A stretch of 64,000 bases of DNA, taken from positions 186,001-250,000 of the forward strand of contig NZ_JBNINT010000001.1 in NCBI RefSeq assembly GCF_050510895.1, given 5' to 3'. This document shows, one piece after another, positions 28,055 to 36,812 of this stretch (its first letter is position 1; every line of letters starts with the position of its first letter). The notes below the pieces were generated by a model that was not told the origin of the DNA, did no database searches, and saw only the letters and a program-made list of their open reading frames with translations. This DNA is from Pannonibacter phragmitetus_B (lineage in GTDB: Bacteria; Pseudomonadota; Alphaproteobacteria; Rhizobiales; Stappiaceae). Position numbers and translations under genes: made by a program.

Positions 28055-29970
28055 TCAGGCTCTTGCCAGAACGCCATATTCCCTGAGAGCAGACTCGATC
28101 TCGTCAAGGATGGCCGGATCATCAATCGTCGCAGGAATGCGGAACTCCTGTCCGTCCGCGATCTGCCGCATGGTGCCGCGCAGGATCTTGCCCGAACGGG
28201 TCTTGGGCAGGCGGTCGACGGTGACGGCGATCTTGAAGGCGGCGACCGGGCCGATCACGTCCCGCACACGCCGGACAAGCTCCGTCTCGACCTCATCATG
28301 TGGCCGGTTGACACCTGCCTTCAGCACGACAAAGCCGCAGGGCAGCTGGCCCTTGAGCTGATCGTTGATCCCGATGACCGCGCATTCGGCGACATCCGGG
28401 TGTCCGGCCAGCACTTCTTCCATCGCGCCCGTGGACAGGCGGTGTCCGGCCACGTTGATGATGTCATCCGTGCGCGACATGATCGACAGATAGCCGTCCT
28501 CGTCGATGATGCCGGCGTCAGCCGTCTTGTAGTAGCCCGGGAATTCGTCGAGATAGGCGCTGCGGAAGCGGGCGTCTGCGTTCCACAGGGTGGGCAGGCA
28601 GCCGGGGGCAGGGGCAGCTTGATGACGATATTGCCCAGTGTGCCGTGCGGCACCGGGTGGCCTGCGTCATCCAGAACCTGCACGTCATAGCCAGGCATGG
28701 GCACTGTGGGCGAGCCGCGCTTGACCGGCAGAATGCCAAGACCGACCGGATTGCCCGCTATGGCCCAGCCGGTTTCCGTCTGCCACCAGTGGTCGATCAC
28801 AGGCACGCCGAGCTTTTCTTCCGCCCATTGCACCGTGTCCGGATCGGCGCGTTCACCGGCGAGGAAAAGGGTGCGGAAGCCGCTGAGATCATAATCCTCC
28901 ATCAGCTTGCCGTAAGGGTCTTCCTTCTTGATGGCGCGGAAGGCCGTCGGCGCGGTGAAAAGCGCAGCGACAGAATTGTCTGAAATGACCCGCCAGAAGG
29001 CGCCAGCGTCCGGCGTGCCCACGGGCTTGCCTTCATAGAGCAACGTGGTGCAGCCCTGCAGCAGCGGGCCGTAGACGATGTAGGAATGGCCAACGACCCA
29101 GCCCACATCGGAGGCAGCCCAGAACACTTCGCCGGGCTCGATGCCATAGAGGTTGGACATGGTCCATTTCAGCGCCACCATGTGGCCGCCGGTGTCACGC
29201 ACCACGCCCTTGGGCTGGCCGGTGGTGCCGGAGGTGTAGAGCACATAAAGCGGATCAGTGGCTTTCACCGGCACGCAAGGCACCTGACGCGCCGCAAGAA
29301 ATGCCGCCTCCGTCAGAGCGCCGAAGTCGCGGTCGCGCTCCTGTGAGAGTTCCGCAGCATGCTGCGCGCGCTGGATGACGAAGCAGAACTCCGGCTTGTG
29401 CGCCGACTGGGCGATGGCCGCATCCACCAGCGGCTTGTAGGCTATCACGCGGCCGGGCTCGATGCCGCAGGAGGCGCAGATGATGGCCTTGGGCGCAGCG
29501 TCATCAATGCGCGTGGCCAGTTCGTGGGCGGCAAAACCGCCAAAAACAACGGAATGAATGGCCCCCAGGCGTGCGCAGGCCAGCATGGCCATTGCGGCCT
29601 GGGGGATCATCGGCATGTAGAGAATGACGCGGTCGCCCTTGCCGATCCCATGGTCCTGCAGCACGGCTGCCATGGCCTGAACCTGGTCGAGCATTTCCTG
29701 ATATGTATAGGCGGCCTGCGTCCCGGTGATGGGGCTGTCGTAAATCAGAGCGGTCTGTCCGGCGCGGCCTTTGGCCACGTGCCGGTCGAGGCAGTTATAG
29801 CAGGTGTTCGTTTCGGCCCCGGCAAACCAGCGGCCATAGGCACCTTCCTGCGCATCGAAGACCTTGTCCCAGGGACGGAACCAGTCGATCTCCGCCGCCG
29901 CCTGCGCCCAGAAGGCTTCCGGATCGCGTTTCCAGGCATCATAGGTTTCATGATAGCGGCTGGCGGCCAT
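28055..29970 (-). CDS. prpE: Propionyl-CoA synthetase (one frameshift)
   Basis: Activates propionate to propionyl-CoA through an adenylate. The protein opens with YHETYDAWKRDPEAFWA and FRPWDKVFD, typical of PrpE rather than acetyl-CoA synthetase, then VLYTSGTTGQPKG (AMP-binding), HWWQTETGW and the C-terminal PKTRSGKILRG with the acetylatable lysine. The G run 28604-28608 is one base short; adding it joins LPLPPGCLPTLWNADARFRS and gives 638 residues, the expected size. GGGAGGACAAACA precedes the ATG at 29970. Confidence 0.92.
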
Positions 29971-30185
29971 TGTTTGTCCTCCCAGACAGTTCGGCGGTTC
30001 CATCCCTTGCGGCCATGTCCGGCTTGTACCTCGCTGGCCGCGTGGAGAATGTCGCAGCTTGCGCTGCACAAGCAAGAGGGCGATGGCTTAGACATTCGCA
30101 GGGGCGTGGGTTTACTTAGCCTCTTCGGCTATGCTTCAAAGAGACAGGTCCAGTTCTGGTCCTCCCTCCCGCCGGATATTCCATC

Positions 30186-30962
30186 ATGCTCCTGTCACCG
30201 ATTTCCGACCCGCTGTTCTATGCCGTGGCCATTCCGGCTGTGATTCTGGCCGGGCTTGGCAAGGGCGGCTTTGGCGGTCCCATCGGCATGCTTGCCGTGC
30301 CGCTGATGGCGCTGGTCATTCCGCCCATCCAGGCCGCCGGCATCATGCTGCCGGTTCTGCTGGTCATGGACGCTGTGGGGCTTGCCGCCTACCGGGGCAC
30401 GTTTGACCGCAAGGCCATCGCAATCCTGCTGCCTGCGGGTATTCTGGGCGTTGGGCTGGGGTGGCTGACAGCGGCTTTCGTCGAAGACGCACATGTGACG
30501 CTGCTGGTCGGCGTCATCTCGCTGGCTTTTGTGGCCGATAGGTTCCGTCCCGGGCGCGGGGGCGGCGGGGCGCTGCCGCATCGTGTTCCCTCGGGGATTT
30601 TCTGGGGCACGCTTTCCGGCTTTACAAGCTTCGTCAGCCACACGGGTGGCCCACCCTATCAGATCTACATGGTACCGCGTGGCCTTGCTCCGGCGCTCTT
30701 TGCGGGCACGGCCGTTATCTTCTTCACCACCGTCAATCTGGCGAAGCTGGTTCCCTATTTTCTGCTAGGCCAGTTCGACACCACCAATCTGGCGACCGCA
30801 GCAGTGCTATTGCCGCTGGCACCTCTGGCAACGCTTGCCGGGTGGCGGCTGACGCGCATTGTCCGCCCTCAGCTCTTCTACGGCGTGGTCTATGCCGTGA
30901 TGGCTGTTGTCGGCACCAAGCTGGTCTGGGATGGAATGTCTGCACTTCTGGGTGCAGGCTGA
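30186..30962 (+). CDS. TauE/SafE family sulfite-exporter-like permease, copy 1
   Basis: A 258-residue inner-membrane protein with about eight hydrophobic segments and the family pattern LAGLGKGGFGGPIGMLAVPL near the N-terminus, repeated in divergent form as GFTSFVSHTGGPPYQIY in the second half. TauE/SafE proteins export sulfite, sulfoacetate or other organic anions; the substrate is not determinable. Divergent from prpE. A second member lies at 50967-51731. Confidence 0.85.
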   Translation: MLLSPISDPLFYAVAIPAVILAGLGKGGFGGPIGMLAVPLMALVIPPIQAAGIMLPVLLVMDAVGLAAYRGTFDRKAIAILLPAGILGVGLGWLTAAFVEDAHVTLLVGVISLAFVADRFRPGRGGGGALPHRVPSGIFWGTLSGFTSFVSHTGGPPYQIYMVPRGLAPALFAGTAVIFFTTVNLAKLVPYFLLGQFDTTNLATAAVLLPLAPLATLAGWRLTRIVRPQLFYGVVYAVMAVVGTKLVWDGMSALLGAG

Positions 30963-31046
30963 CACGGTCTGACTAAGCCGCTGTTCCGGAATGGCACGGT
31001 GTCCGTCCCGGAACGGGCCTGAGAAGGGGAGGTGTAAAGCTGACTG

Positions 31047-31586
31047 TCAGCCAGCCTTGCCGAAAGCCGCGAAAATGCGGTCGATCTGCTGAGCCACCGG
31101 GTTTTCCGCCGGGACCGGCTCCTGCGGCTTTTCTTCGACCGGATAGAGCATGGCATCCAGATGCTGTACCCGCTCCTGCAGGCGCACGGAGCGCAGGATC
31201 AGGTCCTGCAGCCGCAGCGGCAGGGCGTCAAAGGAATTGCCCGAGTTGGCGCTGCTCAGCCGGTCAAGGCGCACGCGGTTCTTGTCGGTGCTGGCCTGAT
31301 CGGACGACATCTCGCCTTCATTGACTGCGCGCTGCAGCAGCAGCCATGAGGCAAGTTGCATGAGGCGCGTCGTCAGGCGCATGGATTCGGTGGCATAGGC
31401 GAGCGAGGCGGGACGCTCCAGACGCTTGGATTCGCTGCGGCCGTCGCCATCCAGATAGGATGCCGTCTCTTCGACGAGAGCCATGCCCTCGTGAAACAGC
31501 GCCTGGAACTGCTGGGATGCGGCAAGGCGGTCTGCGAAGCTGACCGTTTCCGGCACGATGCTGAGCTTCCTGGTTTCGTCCGTCAT
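31047..31586 (-). CDS. rcdA: RcdA, regulator of CtrA degradation (DUF1465)
   Basis: A 179-residue helical protein with the family core FQALFREG-like FQALFHEGMALVEETASYLD, SLAYATESMRLTTRLMQLAS and WLLLQRAVNEGEMSSDQA. In Caulobacter RcdA is bound by CpdR-primed ClpXP and, with PopA, delivers CtrA for degradation at the G1-S transition. The disordered acidic/proline C-terminus (about 150-179) fits the known flexible tail. CpdR is encoded 29 kb away at 1989. ATG at 31586 follows GAGAAGGCG. Confidence 0.9.
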   Translation of the reverse strand: MTDETRKLSIVPETVSFADRLAASQQFQALFHEGMALVEETASYLDGDGRSESKRLERPASLAYATESMRLTTRLMQLASWLLLQRAVNEGEMSSDQASTDKNRVRLDRLSSANSGNSFDALPLRLQDLILRSVRLQERVQHLDAMLYPVEEKPQEPVPAENPVAQQIDRIFAAFGKAG

Positions 31587-31961
31587 GGGTTAACGCCTTC
31601 TCATTTGACCCCGGTCCTTGTCCGGACCAGCCATCCGCTTCTGTTCCGATTTGAAACGCGCGGATTTCTTGACAGGATGAAGAGCAACTGCCGTGCCAGC
31701 CGCGGTGCCCATGGCGCTGCGGTGAACCGAATCCATGCTTACAATGTCACGAAGGCGAAAAAAGAGCGCGCGCGCGCGGCTCGAAGTCATTAACAGGGAG
31801 GCGTCAAACAGAGTGGACAGGAGCCACTCAGGAATCCAGATAACTGGACATACACAGTTATCGTCTGGAAGGCTTAATATCGCGTAAATGAATAAAATTT
31901 TAATGATGCCGTTCCGTTATCCACCTTCAACAGTCTGGTGATGCTGAGATTTTTTCTCGTG
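31587..31961 (-). other. Region between DUF1192 and rcdA, with a doubtful 66-codon frame
   Basis: 375 bases. A minus-strand frame at 31590-31790 (MTSSRARALFFRLRDIVSMD, basic tail GPDKDRGQMRRR) ends four bases before the rcdA start and could be coupled to it, but I recognise no family and its codon use is not clearly coding. The remaining 31791-31961 is AT-rich (AATAAAATTTTAAT at about 31891) and probably holds the rcdA promoter. Confidence 0.35.
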
Positions 31962-32168
31962 TCATGATGATGATGCCTTGAACAGCGCGTCGGCTGCTGC
32001 GCGAACACCGCTTCTGGCGTCAATTTCGCGCTGAAGACGGACGATCTCTGCTTGCAGGTTCGTGATCTCTATCTGCAGCTCGGCCACGGACAGGCGCGAG
32101 AGATCACTGCCCGGAACAAAGACCGCCGAAGCTGCCTTTGGGGTAGCCCAGATATTGTCGTCACTCAT
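31962..32168 (-). CDS. DUF1192 family protein
   Basis: A 68-residue protein with the short DUF1192 pattern VFVPGSDLSRLSVAELQIE followed by a coiled-coil (EITNLQAEIVRLQREIDAR). Function unknown; it is typically encoded beside rcdA and a quinone oxidoreductase in Hyphomicrobiales. GGAGGAGAAGGCAG sits directly before the ATG at 32168, settling the start. Divergent from the oxidoreductase gene. Confidence 0.85.
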   Translation of the reverse strand: MSDDNIWATPKAASAVFVPGSDLSRLSVAELQIEITNLQAEIVRLQREIDARSGVRAAADALFKASSS

Positions 32169-32457
32169 CTGCCTTCTCCTCCTCATTCTGCTGCGCCTGC
32201 GGGCACAGTGGCACAGGCTGGCACGAATGGTGTGGCCCATTCCGGAACAGGTCCCGATCTGAGACCCGCTCCGCCTGTGCCTGCGGACAAGAATAGGACA
32301 GAGCGTTGCGTCTGTCAGTCTCTCGGGAAGGACCAGGCTGGGGGAGGGGCGCCTCGCGTGCGATTTTCGGGAAAAGCGGTTTCCACTTTCACCGGACAAT
32401 CTTTAAAGTGCCGGGCGAGAGTGTGAACCGCTTCAGACAGATACAGGGAGAATTGCC

Positions 32458-33481
32458 ATGTCCGCCATTCCGTCCAGCATTCCGCCCGGCCTGCCGCAGG
32501 ACATGACCGTGATGGCGATTCCGGTTCCCGGCGGGCCTGACGTGCTGGCGCCGGAAAAACGGCATCTGCCGGTGGCGCAAAAGGGCGAAATCCTCATCAA
32601 GGTCGAGGCGGCAGGCGTCAACCGGCCAGATGTGATGCAGCGCATGGGGCTTTATCCGGCCCCGAAAGGTGCATCGGACCTGCCGGGCCTGGAAGTGGCC
32701 GGTACGGTGGTGGACCGGGGGCCGGGCGCCGAGCGGTTCAACATCGGCGATAAGGTGACGGCGCTGGTGGCAGGCGGCGGCTACGCTGAATATTGCAAGG
32801 TGGACGAGCGTCATGCGCTGCCGGTGCCTTCGGGCCTCTCCATCGTAGAGGCAGCGGCCTTGCCTGAGACCTTCTTCACCGTCTGGAGCAATGTGTTCGA
32901 CCGGGTGGGGCTGAAGGCCGGGGAACGGTTCCTGGTGCATGGCGGCACCTCCGGCATCGGCACCACGGCGATCCAGCTGGCCAAGGCCTTCGGCGCCGAA
33001 GTCTTCACCACCGTGGGCTCCGAGGACAAGCGCCAGGCCGTACTGAAGCTTGGGGCAGATCACGCCATCAATTACAACACCCAGGACTTCGTCGAGGAGA
33101 TCGGCCGCATCACGGGCGGGGCGGGCATCCACGTCATCCTCGATATGGTGGGCGGCGATTATGTCGAGAAGAACTGGCAGGTGGCTGCGGTTGAAGGGCG
33201 CATCTGCCAGATCGCCAATCTCAATGGCGTGGCCACCGAGGTGAACTTCAACCGGTTGATGATGAAGCGCCTCATTCACACCGGCTCGACCTTGCGCCCG
33301 CGTGACAATGACTTCAAGGCAGCGATTGCGGTAGCTCTGGAGACGCATGTGTGGCCGCTGATCGCAAATGGCACGATCCGGCCGGTCATGGATCTCGACC
33401 TTCCCGCTGACGCAGGCGGCGGAGGCGCATCGCAGGATGGAAAGCTCCGGCCATATCGGCAAGATTGTCCTGACGGTCTAG
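32458..33481 (+). CDS. NAD(P)H quinone oxidoreductase, zinc-independent MDR family (one frameshift)
   Basis: A PIG3-like quinone oxidoreductase: NRPDVMQRMGLYPAPKGA, LPGLEVAGTV, the cofactor loop VHGGTSGIGTTAIQLAKAFG and KLGADHAINY. The frame is lost at about 33399-33403. Deleting one C turns GATCTCG into GATTCG and gives VMDSTFPLTQAAEAHRRMES and the normal C-terminus GHIGKIVLTV at 33481, for a 340-residue protein. ACAGGGAGAATTGCC precedes the ATG at 32458. Upstream of trcR and co-directional. Confidence 0.87.
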
Positions 33482-33667
33482 GCGGGATCGCGATGCGGTT
33501 TGACGTTACGGCAGGAAATCTCGAGATTCTTTGAGGCAGGCGTGCTTGCGCGTTTGCCTTTTAAGCCGTCTCAGCCTATATTGAGGTCAATCTCCCATTC
33601 ATTCGAACATGGAATACCGCTTTTTCGCCTTGCCGGGCGAGGAAGCCGACAGGAGGATTTTACACCG

Positions 33668-34402
33668 ATGTCGAACACGCCCCTTATGCCGAAGGCCACT
33701 GCCGTCTGGCTCGTGGACAACACGGCGCTGAGCTTCACTCAGATTGCCGCCTTCTGCAAACTGCATCCGCTGGAAGTGAAGGCGATCGCCGACGGTGAAG
33801 CCGCACAGGGCATCAAGGGCCTGGATCCGGTGATGACCGGTCAGCTCAGCCGCGAAGAAATCGAGCGTGCGCAGCGTGATCCGAACTATCAGCTGAAGCT
33901 GCAGGGCTCGAAGGTCGTTGTGCCGGAAAACAAGCGCCGCGGCCCGCGTTACACCCCGGTGTCACGCCGCCAGGACCGCCCGAACGCCATTCTCTGGCTG
34001 GTGCGCAACCATCCGGAACTCAAGGATGCGCAGATCATGCGCCTTGTCGGCACCACAAAGCCGACCATTGCCGCTATCCGCGAACGCACCCACTGGAACT
34101 CCGCCAACCTGACCGCATCCGACCCGGTGACGCTGGGCCTGTGCAGCCAGCTTGAGCTGGACATGGAAGTGGAAAAGGCCGCGAAGAACGCTCCGCCGCG
34201 TCCCGAGACCGACTACACCGAGCTGCTGGCGCCTGTGGAAGACACCACGAGCGAGGAAGCCATCGCCGCCGCCTTCACCCGCGACCGCCCGCAGCGCGAA
34301 GTGGAAGAAGAGATCGACGCCGACGCGGTCTTCGCCAAGCTCAATGCGCTTAAGAGCTCGAAGAAGAACGAGGACGAGGAAGAAGACGACTTCCGCTTCT
34401 GA
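33668..34402 (+). CDS. trcR: TrcR cell-cycle transcriptional regulator (DUF1013)
   Basis: A 244-residue protein starting MSNTPLMPKATAVWLVDNTA, with helix-turn-helix-like segments SFTQIAAFCKLHPLEVKAIA and DAQIMRLVGTTKPTIAAIRE, and an acidic C-terminal tail. The sequence matches the alphaproteobacterial DUF1013 family, annotated as cell-cycle transcriptional regulator TrcR. It is conserved almost only in alphaproteobacteria. GACAGGAGGATT is the ribosome-binding site of the ATG at 33668. A terminator follows. Confidence 0.9.
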   Translation: MSNTPLMPKATAVWLVDNTALSFTQIAAFCKLHPLEVKAIADGEAAQGIKGLDPVMTGQLSREEIERAQRDPNYQLKLQGSKVVVPENKRRGPRYTPVSRRQDRPNAILWLVRNHPELKDAQIMRLVGTTKPTIAAIRERTHWNSANLTASDPVTLGLCSQLELDMEVEKAAKNAPPRPETDYTELLAPVEDTTSEEAIAAAFTRDRPQREVEEEIDADAVFAKLNALKSSKKNEDEEEDDFRF

Positions 34403-34426
34403 GCCGTCATCGCTGCATGATCAGAC

Positions 34427-34457
34427 AAGGCCGTCCCATTGGGGCGGCCTTTGTTTT
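34427..34457 (+). terminator. Terminator downstream of trcR
   Basis: Stem AAGGCCG/CGGCCTT (34427-34433/34445-34451) extended by CCC/GGG pairing inside, followed by TGTTTTT. Confidence 0.82.
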
Positions 34458-34523
34458 TGGCGGAAAAGACCGGATAACAAATGTCTGTAGCAACGCGGTG
34501 CCGGATGACACTGCAATCCCGGC

Positions 34524-34559
34524 GTCGCCCCGGCTCGCGCTGCGCTTGGCCGGGGCGAC
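34524..34559. repeat. Long GC palindrome (REP-like hairpin)
   Basis: Perfect 11-bp inverted repeat GTCGCCCCGGC/GCCGGGGCGAC with a 14-base spacer that itself contains GCGC pairs. No T tract follows on either strand, so it is not an obvious terminator. It lies between the convergent trcR and OmpA/MotB-like genes. Confidence 0.55.
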
Positions 34560-34603
34560 TTAGTGCCTGATTGCGTCCACGGTGCCGACGCGGCAGGGCT
34601 CTC

Positions 34604-35635
34604 TCACCGTTCCGTCAGCTTCAGCTCGATACGGCGGTTGCGGGCGTTGATTTCCGGGGTGTTGCCTGGTTCCAGAGGCTGGAACTCGCCAAAGCCCGCT
34701 GCAACCAGATGCTTGGGGTCCACGCCCTTGCTGATCAGGTAGCGCACCACCGAGGTGGCGCGGGCGGAGGATAGCTCCCAGTTGTCGCGCAGGCGCCCCG
34801 TTCCGGACAGGGGCACGGCGTCTGTATGCCCGTCAACGCGCAACACCCACTGAATTTCAGCCGGGATCTGTCCCTCAAGTTCCAGCAACGCCTCGGCCAG
34901 CTTGTCCAGCTCTACCCGGCCACTCGGATTGATTTCGTCGGAGCCCGAGGGGAACAGCACTTCCGACTGGAAGACGAAGCGGTCGCCCACCACACGGATG
35001 TCAGAGCGCTGGGACAGAAGCTCGCGCAGCCGGCCGAAGAAGTCGGAGCGGTAGCGGTTCAGCTCCTGCACGCGCTGCACCAGCGCCGCATTGAGCCGCT
35101 GGCCGAGGCTGGCGATGCGGGCCTGGCTTTCGCTTTCCTTGGCCTCAGAGGCCTCCAGCGCTGCATTGGCAGCCGCAAGCTGGCGGCGCAGGGCGGCGAT
35201 CTGCTGGTTCAGCAATTCCACCTGTGCCAGCGCCCGCTGGCTGACCTGCCGTTCCTCATTGAGGGTGCCTTGCAAGGCCGCCAGTTCGCCGCCAGCGCTT
35301 GCTGCGGCCCCTTCCTTGTCGGATAGCAAGCCAGACAGCCTATCGCGCTCGCTGGTAGCCGCGCCGAGGCTGGCCTGCAGGGTAGCGACGGTGGACTCCA
35401 GATCGCGCTTGGAAGCCCGTTCCAGCGACAGCAGCTCGGTCAGCTCGCTGATCTGCGCATTCAGGCGGCTCAGCACCGAGTCGCGGCCCGAAAGCTGCTG
35501 GCTGAGCACGAACTGGGCGATGACAAAGATCGACAGCAGAAAGATGAGCACCAGAAGCAGCGTGGTCAGCGCATCCACGAAGCTCGGCCAGTAGTCGATG
35601 TCCTGATTGCGCCTGCGGCCGCGAAACCCCGCCAT
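34604..35635 (-). CDS. OmpA/MotB-like peptidoglycan-binding membrane protein
   Basis: A 343-residue protein with a short basic cytoplasmic start, one transmembrane helix (LTTLLLVLIFLLSIFVIAQF, about residues 24-43), a long coiled-coil (about 48-185) and a C-terminal OmpA/MotB domain (LRVDGHTDAVP near 270, NWELSSARATSVVRYL, AAGFGEFQP). The aspartate in the helix entrance, YWPSFVDALTTL, recalls the MotB/ExbD proton-channel position. It follows the MotA-like gene by three bases, so the two probably form one membrane complex. Confidence 0.85.
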   Translation of the reverse strand: MAGFRGRRRNQDIDYWPSFVDALTTLLLVLIFLLSIFVIAQFVLSQQLSGRDSVLSRLNAQISELTELLSLERASKRDLESTVATLQASLGAATSERDRLSGLLSDKEGAAASAGGELAALQGTLNEERQVSQRALAQVELLNQQIAALRRQLAAANAALEASEAKESESQARIASLGQRLNAALVQRVQELNRYRSDFFGRLRELLSQRSDIRVVGDRFVFQSEVLFPSGSDEINPSGRVELDKLAEALLELEGQIPAEIQWVLRVDGHTDAVPLSGTGRLRDNWELSSARATSVVRYLISKGVDPKHLVAAGFGEFQPLEPGNTPEINARNRRIELKLTER

Positions 35636-35638
35636 GGA

Positions 35639-36631
35639 TCACTCCTTGGCGCGGTCGAAGGCCGCCGCGATGGAGGAGAGGAGATTCTCCACCCGCTTCT
35701 GCTGGGCGCTCTGGGCATCGGCCCATTCGCGCATCATCTGCTGCTCGGAGCGCACGTGCTTGACGAGGCCCTGAATGCCTTCTGCAAGGTTTGCCATGGC
35801 CTGATTGGCGGCCTTGCTGCCGCCTTCCTCGACGGCGCGCTGCAGCCGCTCGATGGCCAGTTGCAGCTTGTCCGTATCAGGGGCAGCGGCAACGGGCGCA
35901 CGCGTTTCTTCCTGCTCGATTTCGGTGACGGTGGACAGCCAGTCTTCCAGCTCCGTGTAGAAGCGGTTCTGCGCCTGTCCGGCCTGAAGATCGAGGAAAC
36001 CGAGAATCAGCGAACCGGTGAGACCGAAGAGCGAGGACGAGAAGGCCGTGCCCATGCCCGAAAGCGGCGCCTGCAGCCCTGCTTTCAGATCCTCGAAGAT
36101 CACACCCGTGTCGCCGGACACCACGTCCAGTGACTGAATGGTGGAGCCGACTGCGCTCACGGTCTGCAACAGGCCCCAGAAGGTGCCCAGCAGGCCGAGG
36201 AACACGAGCAGGCCGGTCATGTAACGGGCAATCTCACGCGACTCATCAAGACGCATGCCGATCGAATCGAGAATGGAGCGTGAGGTGGTCGGCGTCAGCG
36301 CCATTTCACCCACCTTGTTGCCGAGCAGGGACGCCATCGGCGCCAGCAGCACCGGCGGGCGGCGCACTTCAATGCCAGGGTCGCCGATGCGGAAGCTGTT
36401 CACCCAGGCGATTTCGGGAAACAGCCGCACAACGCGGGCAAAAGTCAGCATGATGCCGAACAGGCCCGTCAGCACGATCATCCCGTTGAGGCCGGGGTTG
36501 CTCATGAAGGCCGTGACGATCTGCTGGTTCAGGATGAAGGCGACGAAGGCAACGATCACCAGGAAGATGATCATGAACGAGAGATACGCCTTGGGACTGG
36601 ACAGGCTGTAGGGATCGAAATCGCGTGCCAT
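35639..36631 (-). CDS. MotA/ExbB-like membrane protein
   Basis: A 330-residue protein, MARDFDPYSLSSPKAYLSFM at the start, with hydrophobic segments near 20-40, 50-70 and two further segments around 145-215 containing TGLLVFLGLLGTFWGLLQTV and GMGTAFSSSLFGLTGSLILG, the MotA/TolQ/ExbB channel pattern. Its C-terminus is a coiled-coil-like cytoplasmic tail. Often annotated flagellar motor protein MotA in Hyphomicrobiales, but no flagellar gene is nearby; the true role of this pair is unclear. A TTAA-N7-TTAG-N7-TTAA array lies upstream at 36700-36725. Confidence 0.82.
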   Translation of the reverse strand: MARDFDPYSLSSPKAYLSFMIIFLVIVAFVAFILNQQIVTAFMSNPGLNGMIVLTGLFGIMLTFARVVRLFPEIAWVNSFRIGDPGIEVRRPPVLLAPMASLLGNKVGEMALTPTTSRSILDSIGMRLDESREIARYMTGLLVFLGLLGTFWGLLQTVSAVGSTIQSLDVVSGDTGVIFEDLKAGLQAPLSGMGTAFSSSLFGLTGSLILGFLDLQAGQAQNRFYTELEDWLSTVTEIEQEETRAPVAAAPDTDKLQLAIERLQRAVEEGGSKAANQAMANLAEGIQGLVKHVRSEQQMMREWADAQSAQQKRVENLLSSIAAAFDRAKE

Positions 36632-36699
36632 GAACCGTCGAGCTTCCGCCTGTTGCAACTGCACCAGTGATAGCGCGATTTACCGTTTGTTGAAAACCG

Positions 36700-36725
36700 T
36701 TAATCGCGCATTAGCAAAAGCTTAA
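36700..36725 (-). promoter_or_regulatory. Candidate CtrA-box array upstream of the MotA-like gene
   Basis: Three TTAA-type half-sites at exact 11-bp spacing: TTAA (36700-36703), TTAG (36711-36714), TTAA (36722-36725). On the minus strand the inner pair reads CTAA-N7-TTAAC, one mismatch from the CtrA consensus TTAA-N7-TTAAC. It lies about 70-95 bases upstream of the ATG at 36631. Confidence 0.5.
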
Positions 36726-36734
36726 TTGAAAAGC

Positions 36735-36775
36735 AGAAGGCCGGAGAGCGGCTTCGCTCTCCGGCCTTCTGTAGA
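36735..36775 (-). terminator. Terminator downstream of suhB
   Basis: 15-bp stem AGAAGGCCGGAGAGC/GCTCTCCGGCCTTCT (36735-36749/36756-36770), followed on the minus strand by GCTTTTC. Confidence 0.8.
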
Positions 36776-36812
36776 AAAATCCAAGGGTTTCGGCCCTCAG
36801 GAGTCCGTCATC

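Noticed and set aside
31590..31790. A 66-codon frame directly upstream of rcdA
   Set aside because: It could be translationally coupled, but has no recognisable family, irregular codon use and no clear ribosome-binding site; left as a doubtful frame in the intergenic description.
34524..34559. The GC palindrome as terminator of the OmpA/MotB-like gene
   Set aside because: There is no T tract on the minus strand after the stem, and it lies more than 40 bases beyond the stop codon.
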